Positions 36,638 through 45,342 of a stretch of DNA of 64,000 bases are shown piece by piece. The stretch spans positions 14,396-78,395 of the forward strand of contig JAEWFG010000280.1 in the NCBI GenBank assembly GCA_023388935.1. Direction: 5' to 3'. Source of the DNA: Pseudomonadota bacterium. GTDB taxonomy: Bacteria; Pseudomonadota; Alphaproteobacteria; Rhizobiales; Xanthobacteraceae. The first letter of the stretch is position 1; every line of letters starts with the position of its first letter. The notes beneath the pieces were generated by a model. It made no database searches, was not told the origin of the DNA, and worked only from the letters and a program-made list of their open reading frames with translations. A program made the translations under genes and the position numbers.

Positions 36638-37383
36638 CTTTGGGGATGGGGGAGTATATTACCGCGGGTAATGCCATTGATCCGCGGCCAATATTGATTG
36701 TGACCGGACTGGTCCAGGAGGCCCGTATCGCGGCCGGACCCGGAATGGCTGTCATCTGCTCGTCGAGCAGCCCGACCCAGTTGCGGGCACTGCTGACTGT
36801 GGTGGATCCCGAAACGATTCGTGGCGTCATCTCTTTCGGCGTAGCCGGCGGGCTCGACCCGACGCTGCGCTCCGGCGATGTCGTACTGGCGACCGAAGTA
36901 CTCTCCGGCGATACCCGATGGGCCGCCGGGCTGTCACTCGCCGACGACCTCATCGATCGACTGACGTCGGGGCGCCGCCGCGTTGTGCGCGGCAGCCTCG
37001 CCGGCGCCGAGGAAGTGGTCACCGGCCGGTCGTGCAAGGCGGCGCTGCATTCGGAGACCGGAGCTGCGGCCGTCGACATGGAGAGCCACATCGCGGCCGC
37101 CTACGCCGCCGAGGCCGGGCTGCCCTTTGCTGCGGTCCGGGTCATCAGCGATCCCGCCCACCGCGCACTGCCGGCGCTCGCCCGCGCCGCCATCAAGCCG
37201 AACGGACAGATCGACCTCGCGGCCGTCCTGCGCGGCATCGTGCGCAATCCGGCGACGCTGCATGCGCTGGTCTCGACCGGCATCGACTTCAACCGCGCGC
37301 TGCGCTCCCTTCGCGGCTGCCGCGACTTCCTGATCGGCACCGAGCTCCTCGACAGCGAGGCCCTGGCCTCCGAGACGGCCTGA
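36634..37383 (+). CDS. hpnG: Adenosylhopane nucleosidase/phosphorylase HpnG
   Basis: A 249-residue nucleoside-phosphorylase-fold protein that releases adenine from adenosylhopane to give ribosylhopane. Key stretches are GVISFGVAGGLDPTLRSGDV and AAAVDMESHIAAAYAAEAGL (the ME of the nucleoside-binding site), then FAAVRVISDPAHRALP. GTG 36634 was chosen because it overlaps the shc stop (GTGA) and follows AGGGGTCGG; ATG 36646 is the alternative. Its last 156 coding bases and terminator recur at 39143-39365, on the far side of the inserted methyltransferase gene. Confidence 0.9.
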   Translation: MTLGMGEYITAGNAIDPRPILIVTGLVQEARIAAGPGMAVICSSSSPTQLRALLTVVDPETIRGVISFGVAGGLDPTLRSGDVVLATEVLSGDTRWAAGLSLADDLIDRLTSGRRRVVRGSLAGAEEVVTGRSCKAALHSETGAAAVDMESHIAAAYAAEAGLPFAAVRVISDPAHRALPALARAAIKPNGQIDLAAVLRGIVRNPATLHALVSTGIDFNRALRSLRGCRDFLIGTELLDSEALASETA

Positions 37384-37449
37384 GCGGTTCTCGATCTGAC
37401 AACACAAAAAGGCCCAGTCGCCATTGGCGTCCGGGCCTTTTCCGTTTTG
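37228..37449 (+). repeat. Left copy of 222-bp direct repeat (hpnG 3' end + terminator)
   Basis: The last 52 codons of hpnG, its stop and its terminator. The segment is repeated at 39143-39365 in the same orientation with only scattered base differences. Between the copies lie the FkbM gene and repeat elements. Confidence 0.92.
37407..37441 (+). terminator. Rho-independent terminator of the hpnCDE-shc-hpnG operon
   Basis: AAAAGGCCC...GGGCCTTTT with an inner CGCC/GGCG stem and ATT loop, ending in a T-run. Symmetry lets it work on both strands, so it may also stop the minus-strand FkbM transcript. Confidence 0.85.
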
Positions 37450-37468
37450 TGCCGAGCCCCGCCACCTC

Positions 37469-37572
37469 GTCATTCCGGGGCGCGCCACTTGGCGCGAGCC
37501 CGGAATCCATCGGGCCAAAAGACACGCGGCGAAATGGATTCCGGGCTCGCGCTCCGTGCGCCCGGGAATGAC
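37469..37572. repeat. Dispersed ~105-bp palindromic repeat (GTCATTCCGGGGCGCG family)
   Basis: Long imperfect palindrome beginning GTCATTCCGGGGCGCGCC and ending in its approximate complement GGGAATGAC, with an inner GGAATCCAT/ATGGATTCC pair. A second full copy lies inside dnaE2 (61942-62047) and a left half-copy at 39003-39060. Confidence 0.85.
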
Positions 37573-37601
37573 GGAGGAGGGCGAGAGAAGCGCGCCTCGC
37601 T

Positions 37602-38693
37602 TCAAGCAGACTTACAAAACAGCACGGTTTCTTCGGGGTAGATCGTAAAATGATCCAGCCACATCTTGTAGCCAAGGTTCAAGGAATTGATGAATAGGGG
37701 AAGTTCGATCCAGTCATTAGGCTTGTGATAGACGCAAATCGCCAATGTTGGTTTGAACCGATTGAGCGTGCCCACGGCGCCTTTGAGCGCGGAAAGCTCG
37801 GCACCCTCAATGTCCATTTTTATGAAATCGACACGAGGCAAATCTCTGTCACGAACCACATCGTCGATGGAGATGGTTCTGACTTCGGTCGCGCCGTGGA
37901 AGAGGGGACGTTCGGAAACCTGGCTTCCGGGACCATTGTTCAGCACATAGAGTATCTTGTCGGATGACTCCCATACCGGTCTCTCGATGATCTCGATATT
38001 TGACGAATATTTGGGGTTCAGTTCCAGGTTCTGACGCAAGATCTCAAGATTGTCTGGTATGAATTCAAAGCCGATGACCTTCCCCGCGGGCCCCACCTTC
38101 GTTGCAAAATAAAGGCTAGTATCCCCGTAGCAGCTGCCGGCCTCGATCACGATATCTCCGGTCTTTGCTGCGATCGCTGGCTTTACTCCGGTGTACTCGT
38201 ATTGCGTTTTCAGAAAGGTGGCGTCGATCCCAAGGGGAACGGAAAACAGATTGATATCGTAGCCGATCTCCTTCAGATCGAAATGAGTCAACTCGAAGTG
38301 CATGTTTTTGATTTTTTTTGCAGGCAGGCGGTTCGTTTGTAGACCCCGTGCCAAGCTCCGTTCCTGCCAATATTTTGGGGAATTTCGAAAGATCTTGACG
38401 AGGTCATGCCCAATCACGCGTTGAACGAACAACTCTAACAGGACGTCCTTGGAATATTCGTCCTGCAGTAACTGGTAAGTATCCAGCAATACCAGAGGAA
38501 GCGCCTTTGAGTTTTTCAATCGAGCTATTGCTTCGATTTTGCTCTGATACTTTTGAATATCGGGACCTAGCGCTCGCTTGGGCTCAGCTCCATACCGATC
38601 CGCCTCGTGGTTTTGTTCAAGATCTCTTGTCGCGATTTCGTACAACTTGGCCTGCAAGTGAGACAAGAATGAAATTGCGACTTCTGGAGACAT
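37602..38693 (-). CDS. FkbM family SAM-dependent methyltransferase
   Basis: A ~363-residue protein. The N-terminal ~170 residues are helical and unlike any family I know. The C-terminal half is an FkbM methyltransferase with SAM-binding DIVIEAGSCYGDTSLYFATK, then GKVIGFEFIPDNLEILRQNL and the catalytic-region VDFIKMDIEGAELSALKGA. FkbM enzymes usually O-methylate sugars or polyketides. The start is ambiguous because an 18-bp tandem duplication gives MSPEGQMSPEV: 38693 has AGAAGG in front, 38711 is the alternative, and the frame is open to 38954. The gene is clearly AT-richer than its neighbours and splits hpnG from hpnH, so it looks acquired. The gap 38694-39002 holds no other gene. Confidence 0.8.
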   Translation of the reverse strand: MSPEVAISFLSHLQAKLYEIATRDLEQNHEADRYGAEPKRALGPDIQKYQSKIEAIARLKNSKALPLVLLDTYQLLQDEYSKDVLLELFVQRVIGHDLVKIFRNSPKYWQERSLARGLQTNRLPAKKIKNMHFELTHFDLKEIGYDINLFSVPLGIDATFLKTQYEYTGVKPAIAAKTGDIVIEAGSCYGDTSLYFATKVGPAGKVIGFEFIPDNLEILRQNLELNPKYSSNIEIIERPVWESSDKILYVLNNGPGSQVSERPLFHGATEVRTISIDDVVRDRDLPRVDFIKMDIEGAELSALKGAVGTLNRFKPTLAICVYHKPNDWIELPLFINSLNLGYKMWLDHFTIYPEETVLFCKSA

Positions 38694-39002
38694 TTGACCT
38701 TCTGGAGACATTTGAATGGCTGAGCCTCTCTTTATCCGGCGGTAAGCAAATCCGACGGCACCTGATTCCGCGCCTTCAAATTGGCGAACGCGACCGGAGT
38801 CATTGAGTGCATGGTCGCCGCAAGTCTTGCCTTCTCGTACCGCTTCAACTGTGCTTGCCGGGGTCCACGAACGCGACCGTAGCGTCCCGTTGGGAGAGTT
38901 TCCGGTACGAAGCTGGTGTGAAACTGGCGCAGCCTGAACATTCCATGACCTCATCCATCAAGGCGTGCGAGGTCCCGTTTCGACGCCGGGCCCGAGGCCT
39001 GG

Positions 39003-39060
39003 TCTTTCCGAGGCGCGCCATCTGGCGCGAGTCCGGAATCCATCGGACCGCAGGACACGC
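39003..39060. repeat. Left half of the GTCATTCC palindromic repeat, truncated
   Basis: Matches 37470-37527 of the complete copy (diverged) and stops exactly where the 83-bp inverted-repeat element begins at 39061. The right half is missing. Confidence 0.7.
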
Positions 39061-39143
39061 GAATTACGGGGACAGTGCACTCAATTGAGCTTCAGATAGC
39101 CGAGCGTCGCTCCAACCAATTTTGTGCACTGTCCCCGTAATTC
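39061..39143. mobile_element. 83-bp element with perfect 20-bp terminal inverted repeats
   Basis: GAATTACGGGGACAGTGCAC (39061-39080) and its exact reverse complement (39124-39143) enclose 43 bp. Imperfect pairing continues inward (CAATTG region). The arm resembles REP-type sequences that, from memory, accompany single-strand (IS200-like/RAYT) transposases; none is encoded here, so this would be a non-autonomous copy. Its right end is the junction with the duplicated hpnG fragment. Confidence 0.75.
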
Positions 39144-39298
39144 TGCGCGGCATCGTGCGCAATCCGGCGACGCTGCATGCGCTGGTCTCGACCGGCATCG
39201 ACTTCAACCGCGCGCTGCGCTCCCTGCGCGGCTGCCGCGACTTCCTGATCGGCACCGAACTCGTCGACAGCGAGGCCCTGGCCTCCGAGACGGCCTGA
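39143..39298 (+). pseudogene. hpnG: Duplicated C-terminal fragment of hpnG
   Basis: Encodes the last ~50 residues of HpnG (LRGIVRNPATLHALVSTGID ... to the same stop) with a few conservative changes, e.g. Leu to Val near the end. It lacks the nucleoside-binding part and any start, so it cannot be functional. It is followed by a copy of the hpnG terminator and then hpnH. Confidence 0.92.
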
Positions 39299-39322
39299 GC
39301 GGCTTCTTCGATCCGACAAAAG

Positions 39323-39357
39323 AAAAGGCCCGGTCGCCATTGGCGTCCGGGCCTTTT
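39323..39357. terminator. Second copy of the hpnG terminator
   Basis: AAAAGGCCCGG...CCGGGCCTTTT with the same inner CGCC/GGCG stem. Its stem is better paired than in the left copy. Being symmetrical, it can terminate the minus-strand hpnH transcript that ends at 39420. Confidence 0.85.
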
Positions 39358-39419
39358 CTGTTTTGATGTGCGTAGCCCGGACTACGCGTTCGCTCCATCC
39401 GGGCTTCAGGTCGTCGTGA

Positions 39420-40580
39420 CTAAGCGGCAGTCGAAGCCTTCCGCGCAGCCTTCTCCTGCGCGGCGAGCGCCTCGTCGCTGCGGATTTCGGAGAGCTTCTT
39501 CTGGACCTGCTCCGAGAAGATGTACTGCGCCGGACGCTGCTTGGACAGGTCGATCTCGGGCGCCATCGGGCCCGTGGTCTTGACGCCGCGCAGCGACACC
39601 CACAGCGCCTTCAGCGGGTTGTTGAGCGCAGCGGTGGCCGCCGTCGGCTCGTAGCCGCAATGCGCCATGCAGTCGGCGCACTTCTCGTACTTGCCGGTGC
39701 CGTAGGTGTCCCAGTCGGTGGTGTCCATCAGCTCCTTGAAGGTCTTCGCATAGCCTTCACCGAGCAGATAGCAGGGCTTCTGCCATCCGAAGATGTTGCG
39801 CGCGGGCATGCCCCAGGGCGTGCACTCGTATTCCTGGTTGCCGGCCAGGAAGTCGAGGAACAGGCCGGAATGCATGAAGTTCCACTTCTTGCCCTTGCCC
39901 ATCGCGAAGACGTCGCGGAACAGCTTCTTGGTCTTGGTGCGGTTGAGGAAGTGCTCCTGGTCCGGCGCGCGCTCATAGGCGTAGCCCGGCGACATCGAGA
40001 CGCCGACACCGAGCTCGACGGTGAGGTCGAGGAATTTCGCGATCTCTTCCGCCGGATGGCCGTCGAAGATGGTGGCGTTGACGTTGACGGTGAAGCCGCG
40101 GGCCTTGGCTGCCTTGATCGCGGACACGGCGCGGTCGAACACGCCCTTCTGCGACACAGCCTTGTCATGATGGTCCCTCAGGCCGTCGAGGTGCACGGAG
40201 AAGAACAGGTAGGGCGAGGGCTCGAACAGATCGAGCTTCTTCTCGAGCAGCAGCGCGTTGGTGCAGAGCGAGACGAACTTCTTGCGCGCAACGAGGCCGC
40301 GCACGATCTCGCCGATCTCCTTGTGGATCAGCGGCTCGCCGCCGGGAATGGCGACCATCGGCGCGCCGCATTCGTCCGCGGCGTCCCAGCATTCCTGCGC
40401 GGTCATGCGGCGGTTGAGGATCGCGTCGGGATAATCGATCTTGCCGCAGCCGACGCAGGCGAGGTTGCAGCGAAACAGAGGCTCCAGCATCAACACGAGC
40501 GGATAGCGCTTGCGACCAAGCAATTTCTGCTTGAGCAAATAGCCGCCGATACGCATTTCCTTGAAGAAGGGTATAGCCAT
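39420..40580 (-). CDS. hpnH: Adenosylhopane synthase HpnH (radical SAM)
   Basis: A 386-residue radical-SAM enzyme that joins the adenosyl group to hopene to give adenosylhopane, the first side-chain step. The iron-sulfur ligands are Cys38, Cys42 and Cys45 (RCNLACVGCGKID). Other family stretches are VAIPGGEPLIHKEIGEI and MSPGYAYERAPDQEHFLNR, and a SPASM-like C-terminal cysteine group (KCADCMAHCGYEPTAA). Its product is the substrate of HpnG. It shares the minus strand with ispH (35 bp upstream), unlike the rest of the hpn genes. Confidence 0.94.
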   Translation of the reverse strand: MAIPFFKEMRIGGYLLKQKLLGRKRYPLVLMLEPLFRCNLACVGCGKIDYPDAILNRRMTAQECWDAADECGAPMVAIPGGEPLIHKEIGEIVRGLVARKKFVSLCTNALLLEKKLDLFEPSPYLFFSVHLDGLRDHHDKAVSQKGVFDRAVSAIKAAKARGFTVNVNATIFDGHPAEEIAKFLDLTVELGVGVSMSPGYAYERAPDQEHFLNRTKTKKLFRDVFAMGKGKKWNFMHSGLFLDFLAGNQEYECTPWGMPARNIFGWQKPCYLLGEGYAKTFKELMDTTDWDTYGTGKYEKCADCMAHCGYEPTAATAALNNPLKALWVSLRGVKTTGPMAPEIDLSKQRPAQYIFSEQVQKKLSEIRSDEALAAQEKAARKASTAA

Positions 40581-40615
40581 TACAAGTTCTTTCTGGGCTT
40601 GGAATTCGGGGTGGG

Positions 40616-41542
40616 TCAGCTCGCAGCCAGTTCAGCCGGAAGCCTGAATTCGATGTTTTCCTCGCGGCCCGGCAGCACCGAGACCTTGACCGGTCCGATC
40701 CGCCGCATCGCTTCGATCACGTCATCCACGAGTACCTCCGGCGCCGAGGCGCCGGCCGTGACGCCGACGGTTCTGGCACCCTTCAACCATTCCGGATTGA
40801 GCTCGCTGCCGTCGGCAATCAGATAACTCGCGACGCCGGCCTCGGTGCCGATTTCGCGGAGCCGGTTCGAGTTCGAGCTGTTGGCAGCGCCCACCACCAA
40901 GATCACGTCGACCAGCTTGCTCAAGTCCCTTACCGCAGATTGGCGGTTCTGTGTCGCATAGCAGATATCCCGGATATCCGGGCCTTGAATATCTGTAAAG
41001 CGGGCCTGAAGGGCCGCAATAATGTCCTTGGTGTCGTCGACCGACAGGGTGGTCTGGGTGATGTAGGCCACTGGCGTATCCGCCTGCAGCGTCAGCGCGT
41101 TAACCTCTTCAACGCTCTGGACCAGCAATATGGGGGCGGGAACCTGGCCCATCGTGCCCTCAACCTCGGGATGGCCGGCGTGGCCGATCAGGATCAGCGT
41201 GCGGCCCTTGCCGATGTAGCGCTTCCCCTGATTGTGAACTTTCGTGACCAGCGGGCAGGTGGCATTGAGCACCGGCAGGTCGCGCACGGCAGCTTCTTCC
41301 TCGACGCTGCGGGCGACGCCATGGGCGCTGAATACGGTCACCGCCTTCGGCGGCACCTCCGACAGCTCCTCGACGAAGATCGCCCCTTTGTTCTTCAGGC
41401 TTTCGACCACGTATTTGTTGTGCACGATCTCATGGCGCACGTAGACGGGCGGGCCATACTTCTGCAGGGCCCGTTCCACGATTTCGATCGCACGCACCAC
41501 GCCCGCGCAGAAGCCGCGCGGCTGCGCCAGATAAACTTCCAT
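40616..41542 (-). CDS. ispH: 4-hydroxy-3-methylbut-2-enyl diphosphate reductase IspH
   Basis: A 308-residue iron-sulfur reductase producing IPP and DMAPP in the last step of the MEP pathway, so it feeds hopanoid synthesis. The three cluster cysteines are Cys12 (PRGFCAGV), Cys96 (NATCPLV) and Cys194 ([10 protein letters not shown]). The histidine and glutamate motifs are [11 protein letters not shown] and [17 protein letters not shown] 41542 is the family start; TTG 41560 is an alternative. Many related bacteria have a second ispH elsewhere, so this copy may be dedicated to hopanoids (inference). It is followed by hpnH. Confidence 0.93.
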   Translation of the reverse strand: MEVYLAQPRGFCAGVVRAIEIVERALQKYGPPVYVRHEIVHNKYVVESLKNKGAIFVEELSEVPPKAVTVFSAHGVARSVEEEAAVRDLPVLNATCPLVTKVHNQGKRYIGKGRTLILIGHAGHPEVEGTMGQVPAPILLVQSVEEVNALTLQADTPVAYITQTTLSVDDTKDIIAALQARFTDIQGPDIRDICYATQNRQSAVRDLSKLVDVILVVGAANSSNSNRLREIGTEAGVASYLIADGSELNPEWLKGARTVGVTAGASAPEVLVDDVIEAMRRIGPVKVSVLPGREENIEFRLPAELAAS

Positions 41543-42006
41543 TGGACGCCCATCACGCAAGTTGCACCAATCCGCTTACTAGTTCCCGGTAGCACCCCGA
41601 TACTGACCAATGAGTAGCAATATCGGCACCATTGGTTTCGCACACGCGGTAACCGCCCACCCCACTTGGGGTACCGGCGTATGGAGGCACAGCACTTTGT
41701 GTCAAAAAATCGGCAGCAAGGAAAGGTGGAAAGCGCCGCGGGTTCCGCCACAGGAACAGATGGCGGTATTATAGTATATAATTTGGGGTGGGCAATATGA
41801 CGACACTAGTGCTCACCCCTTCGTCACTTTACCGCCTCAACTGCCCGGCTATACCCACTGCCCCGCATGATTTTGCCACGGTCTGTCGCCGTTTACTTCG
41901 AACCTTCTTCCGGCGAGAGCCACCCAAAACAGCAATAGGTTTCGCCCGGGAACTCCGATAGACAGCGGGCGTTTCCGGCAAGCTGTTAACACCAGAAAGA
42001 AAAGAT
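41543..42006. other. Divergent promoter region between ispH and hpnN
   Basis: About 460 bp with an AT-rich core (TATTATAGTATATAATTTGG, around 41767-41786) that stands out from the GC-rich surroundings and could hold -10-like elements for both directions. No gene or recognisable RNA. Confidence 0.45.
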
Positions 42007-44595
42007 GTGCTGCAAAGCGTAGTCGTTGCCATCGTCAGGGCCTGCACCCGGTTTGCCCCCCTCGTCGTCGTTCTCGGGCTCCTGCTGGCGGTGGGCGCGG
42101 GCTTTTACACGTCCCAGCACTTCTCCATCAACACCGACATCAATTCGCTGATTGCCCAGAACCTTGACTGGCGCCAACGCGACCAGGAGTTCGACCGCGC
42201 CTTCGACCGCGACGCGACGATCACGGCGGTCGTCGAGGCGAGGACGCCGGAAATGGCGACCGCGGCGGCAGACGCGCTCTTTGCCAAGCTCAAGGACGAC
42301 AAGACCAACTTCCAGTCGATGCAGCAGCTCGGCAGCGGCGAATTCTTCGAGAGGAACGGCCTGCTGTTCCTGCCGACCGAGGAGGTCGCCAAGATCACCG
42401 GCCAGTTCGAGTCCGCAGCGCCGCTGATCGAGATCATGGCGGGCGATCCCTCGATCCGCGGCCTGACCGGCGCGCTGGAGACGGGGCTTGCCGGCGTCAA
42501 GCGCGGTCAGGTCAAGCTCGACAATGCCGAGCGGCCCTTCAACCTGATCTCGAAGACGGTCGAGACCGTCCTCGACAAGGGCAATGCGAGCTTCTCATGG
42601 CGCGAACTCGTCAGCGACGAGCCGCTGTCGGATTCCGACAAGCGCGCCTTCATCGAGTTCAAGCCGATCCTCGACTACAACGCGCTGGAGCCCGGCAAGG
42701 GCGCGACCGATGCGATCCGCAAGGCTGCTGCCGATCTCGATTTTGCGACCAAATACCAGGCGAGGGTGCGGCTGACCGGTCCGGTCCCGATCGCGAACGA
42801 GGAGTACGCGACCGTCCAGGAAGGCGCCGTCGTCAACGGCATCGGCACCGTCCTTGTCGTGCTGCTCATCCTCTGGATGGCGCTGCATTCTGCGAAGATC
42901 ATCTTCGCCGTGTTCGTCAATCTCTTCGTCGGGCTCGCGATCACGACCGCCGCCGGTCTTATGATGGTCGGCTCGCTCAATCTCTTGTCGATCGCGTTCG
43001 CGGTGCTGTTCGTCGGTCTCGGGGTCGATTTCGGCATTCAGTACAGCGTCCGATACCGCTCGGAGCGCTACAAGGTCAACGATCTCTCGAACGCGCTGGT
43101 GCTCGCGGCGAAGCGCTCGGCGGTGCCGCTGTCGCTGGCGGCGATGGCAACCGCGGCCGGCTTCCTCTGCTTTATGCCGACCGACTACAAGGGCATCTCG
43201 GAACTCGGCCAGATCGCCGGCGTCGGCATGCTGGTGGCCTTCCTCTCCAGCATCACCGTCCTGCCGGCGCTGCTGAAGTTGTTGAACCCGCCCGGCGAGA
43301 AGGAGCCGGTCGGATACGCCTTCCTGGCGCCGCTCGATCACTTCCTGGAGAAGCACCGCGTGGTGATCGTCGGCGGGACGCTGCTGCTGGCGCTCGCCGG
43401 CCTGCCGCTGCTCTACTTCATGAAGTTCGACTTCAACCCGATGAACCTGCGCAACCCGAACGCTGAGTCGATCGCGACCTTCCTCGATCTGCGCAAGGAT
43501 CCGAACACCGGCGCCAATGCCATCAACGTCATGACCACCTCCGAGGAGCAGGCGAGGCAGGTCGAGGCGAGGCTGGAGAAAGTGCCGGAAGTGCTGCGGG
43601 TGATGTCGCTCGACAGCTTCGTGCCGCAGGATCAGGAACCGAAGCTGAAGCTGATTGCGCAGGGCGCCAAGATGGTAAACCCCGCGCTCAATCCCGACCA
43701 GATCGACGCGGCGCCGACGGATCAGGAAAACGTCGAGGCGCTGAAATCCTCGGTCGACAATCTGCGCCGGACCGCCGGCGACGCGAAGGGGCCCGGCGCG
43801 GTCGCCTCGCGCCGGCTTGCGGACGCGCTCGAGAAGCTCGCCAATGGCGACGAGGCCATGCGCAACAAGGCGCAGGACGTGTTCGTCACGCCGATGAAGA
43901 TCGTGTTCGACCAGCTCAGGAGCGCGATGCAGGCCGAGCCGGTCACCCTGCAGTCACTGCCGCCTGATCTCGTCAGCGCATGGAAGAGCAAGGACGGCAT
44001 CATCCGCGTCGAGGCGCTGCCGAAGGGCGATCCGAACGACAACGACACGCTGCGCAAGTTTGCGGCAGCGGTGCTCGCTGCCGAGCCGACCGCGATCGGC
44101 GGCCCGGTCTCGATCCTGAAATCCGGTGACACCGTGGTGAAGGCGTTCATCCACGCCGGCATCTACGCGTTGCTGGTGATCGGCCTGTTGCTGTGGATCA
44201 CGCTGCGGCGGTTCGTCGACGTGCTGATGACGCTGGTGCCGCTTCTGGTTGCCGGGGCGGTGACGCTCGAGATCTGCGTGTTGATCGGCCTGCCGCTCAA
44301 CTTCGCCAACATCGTCGCATTCCCGCTGCTGCTCGGCGTCGGTGTCGCTTTCAAGATCTATTATGTCGTGGCTTGGCGCTCGGGCAGAACAAATCTGCTC
44401 CAGACCAGCCTGACGCGTGCGATCTTTTTCAGCGCACTGACGACGGCAACCGCGTTCGGCAGCCTGTGGCTGTCGAGCCATCCGGGCACGTCCAGCATGG
44501 GCAAGCTGCTCGCACTCTCGCTGGTGACGACGCTTGCCGCCGTGCTGCTGTTCCAGCCGGCCCTAATGGGCAAACCCCGCAATCTCAGGGAGTAG
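42007..44595 (+). CDS. hpnN: Hopanoid biosynthesis-associated RND transporter HpnN
   Basis: An 862-residue inner-membrane RND/MMPL transporter that moves hopanoids towards the outer membrane. It has two repeats of one helix + periplasmic domain + five helices. The first periplasmic domain starts SINTDINSLIAQNLDWRQRD, an HpnN trait. Central helices include AVLFVGLGVDFGIQYSVRYR and the second half ends with FPLLLGVGVAFKIYYVVAWR. The start is GTG 42007, preceded by AGAAAGAAAAG. Its last 33 bases overlap the convergent DUF2147 gene. Confidence 0.92.
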   Translation: MLQSVVVAIVRACTRFAPLVVVLGLLLAVGAGFYTSQHFSINTDINSLIAQNLDWRQRDQEFDRAFDRDATITAVVEARTPEMATAAADALFAKLKDDKTNFQSMQQLGSGEFFERNGLLFLPTEEVAKITGQFESAAPLIEIMAGDPSIRGLTGALETGLAGVKRGQVKLDNAERPFNLISKTVETVLDKGNASFSWRELVSDEPLSDSDKRAFIEFKPILDYNALEPGKGATDAIRKAAADLDFATKYQARVRLTGPVPIANEEYATVQEGAVVNGIGTVLVVLLILWMALHSAKIIFAVFVNLFVGLAITTAAGLMMVGSLNLLSIAFAVLFVGLGVDFGIQYSVRYRSERYKVNDLSNALVLAAKRSAVPLSLAAMATAAGFLCFMPTDYKGISELGQIAGVGMLVAFLSSITVLPALLKLLNPPGEKEPVGYAFLAPLDHFLEKHRVVIVGGTLLLALAGLPLLYFMKFDFNPMNLRNPNAESIATFLDLRKDPNTGANAINVMTTSEEQARQVEARLEKVPEVLRVMSLDSFVPQDQEPKLKLIAQGAKMVNPALNPDQIDAAPTDQENVEALKSSVDNLRRTAGDAKGPGAVASRRLADALEKLANGDEAMRNKAQDVFVTPMKIVFDQLRSAMQAEPVTLQSLPPDLVSAWKSKDGIIRVEALPKGDPNDNDTLRKFAAAVLAAEPTAIGGPVSILKSGDTVVKAFIHAGIYALLVIGLLLWITLRRFVDVLMTLVPLLVAGAVTLEICVLIGLPLNFANIVAFPLLLGVGVAFKIYYVVAWRSGRTNLLQTSLTRAIFFSALTTATAFGSLWLSSHPGTSSMGKLLALSLVTTLAAVLLFQPALMGKPRNLRE

Positions 44596-45201
44596 GCAGA
44601 TGTCGCCGACGGGATCGGCGGCGCCCTTCTGACCGGGCTTGGCTGCGCCGGCGGCCTTCGGGCCTGCGGGCGCAGATGCGGTGGCGCCCGTCGTGCCGCC
44701 TGCTGTGCCTTGGGCTTTCGGCGCCGCGCCGGTCGACTTCGGCGCGCCCTTGGCCATGGCGCTGACGGGGCTTGCCGGGATCGGCGGGCCAACGCGGGTC
44801 CAGGTCTCGCCACCGCAGAGGATGCCCATCACGCAACCCTTGATTTCGAGCTGGTCGGCGCCAATCGGCGTGATGGTCGCGCTGTAGAGCTGACCGTCCT
44901 TCGCGTTGTAGACCTGTCCTTCCCACAGATCGACGCCGGGCCTCTTCTTCATGTCGATCAGGGTCGCCATGCCGAGCGTCGGCCTGTTCTGTTTCGAGGC
45001 ATCCGGGTTGTTCTCGTCGCGGCCGCCGGGCTGCTTCTCCCAGGAAACCGCGCCCCACATGCTGCCATTGCATTGGGCGACACGGATGTTGGCGACGCCG
45101 TCAGCGACCCGCCAGTCGCCGGTGGGATCGGCGGCGAGTGCGGGTGTCAGGCAGGTGTAACCGCCAGCCAGTATTATTCCGGTGTAAAGGGCTAAACGCA
45201 T
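44563..45201 (-). CDS. DUF2147 secreted protein with Ala/Pro-rich tail
   Basis: A 212-residue exported protein with a signal peptide (ending PALAADP). The DUF2147 domain (residues ~25-120) begins DPTGDWRVADGVANIRVAQC and includes LWEGQVYNAKDGQLYSATIT and KGCVMGILCGGETWTR with its family cysteines. A low-complexity tail follows, rich in Ala, Gly, Pro and Thr. AGGAACTATC precedes ATG 45201. DUF2147 is a lipocalin-like beta domain of unknown ligand; the position between hpnN and hpnO invites a hopanoid or lipid role, but that is only a guess. Confidence 0.8.
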   Translation of the reverse strand: MRLALYTGIILAGGYTCLTPALAADPTGDWRVADGVANIRVAQCNGSMWGAVSWEKQPGGRDENNPDASKQNRPTLGMATLIDMKKRPGVDLWEGQVYNAKDGQLYSATITPIGADQLEIKGCVMGILCGGETWTRVGPPIPASPVSAMAKGAPKSTGAAPKAQGTAGGTTGATASAPAGPKAAGAAKPGQKGAADPVGDICLLPEIAGFAH

Positions 45202-45342
45202 GATAGTTCCTTGGCAGTGCAACATGGTCTAAAGCTGTGCTTGCGAAGATGGTCCGAAAAAGGGCAAAAGGCCGCACAGACCGTTTTCAGGAACGGTCCG
45301 TTTTCAGTTGACGAGACGGCCCTCAACCGAAGTATGTAGCGG

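Larger units (their letters stand above)
39143..39365 (+). repeat. Right copy of direct repeat (hpnG 3' end + terminator)
   Basis: Partner of 37228-37449, offset by about 1.9 kb. Homology starts at the end of the 83-bp element and ends shortly after the terminator. Confidence 0.92.

Noticed and set aside
45202..45342. Dispersed repeat in the gap before hpnO
   Set aside because: The stretch has short complementary pieces (GACCGTTTTCAG / GGTCCGTTTTCAG) but no clear palindrome or second copy in the window.
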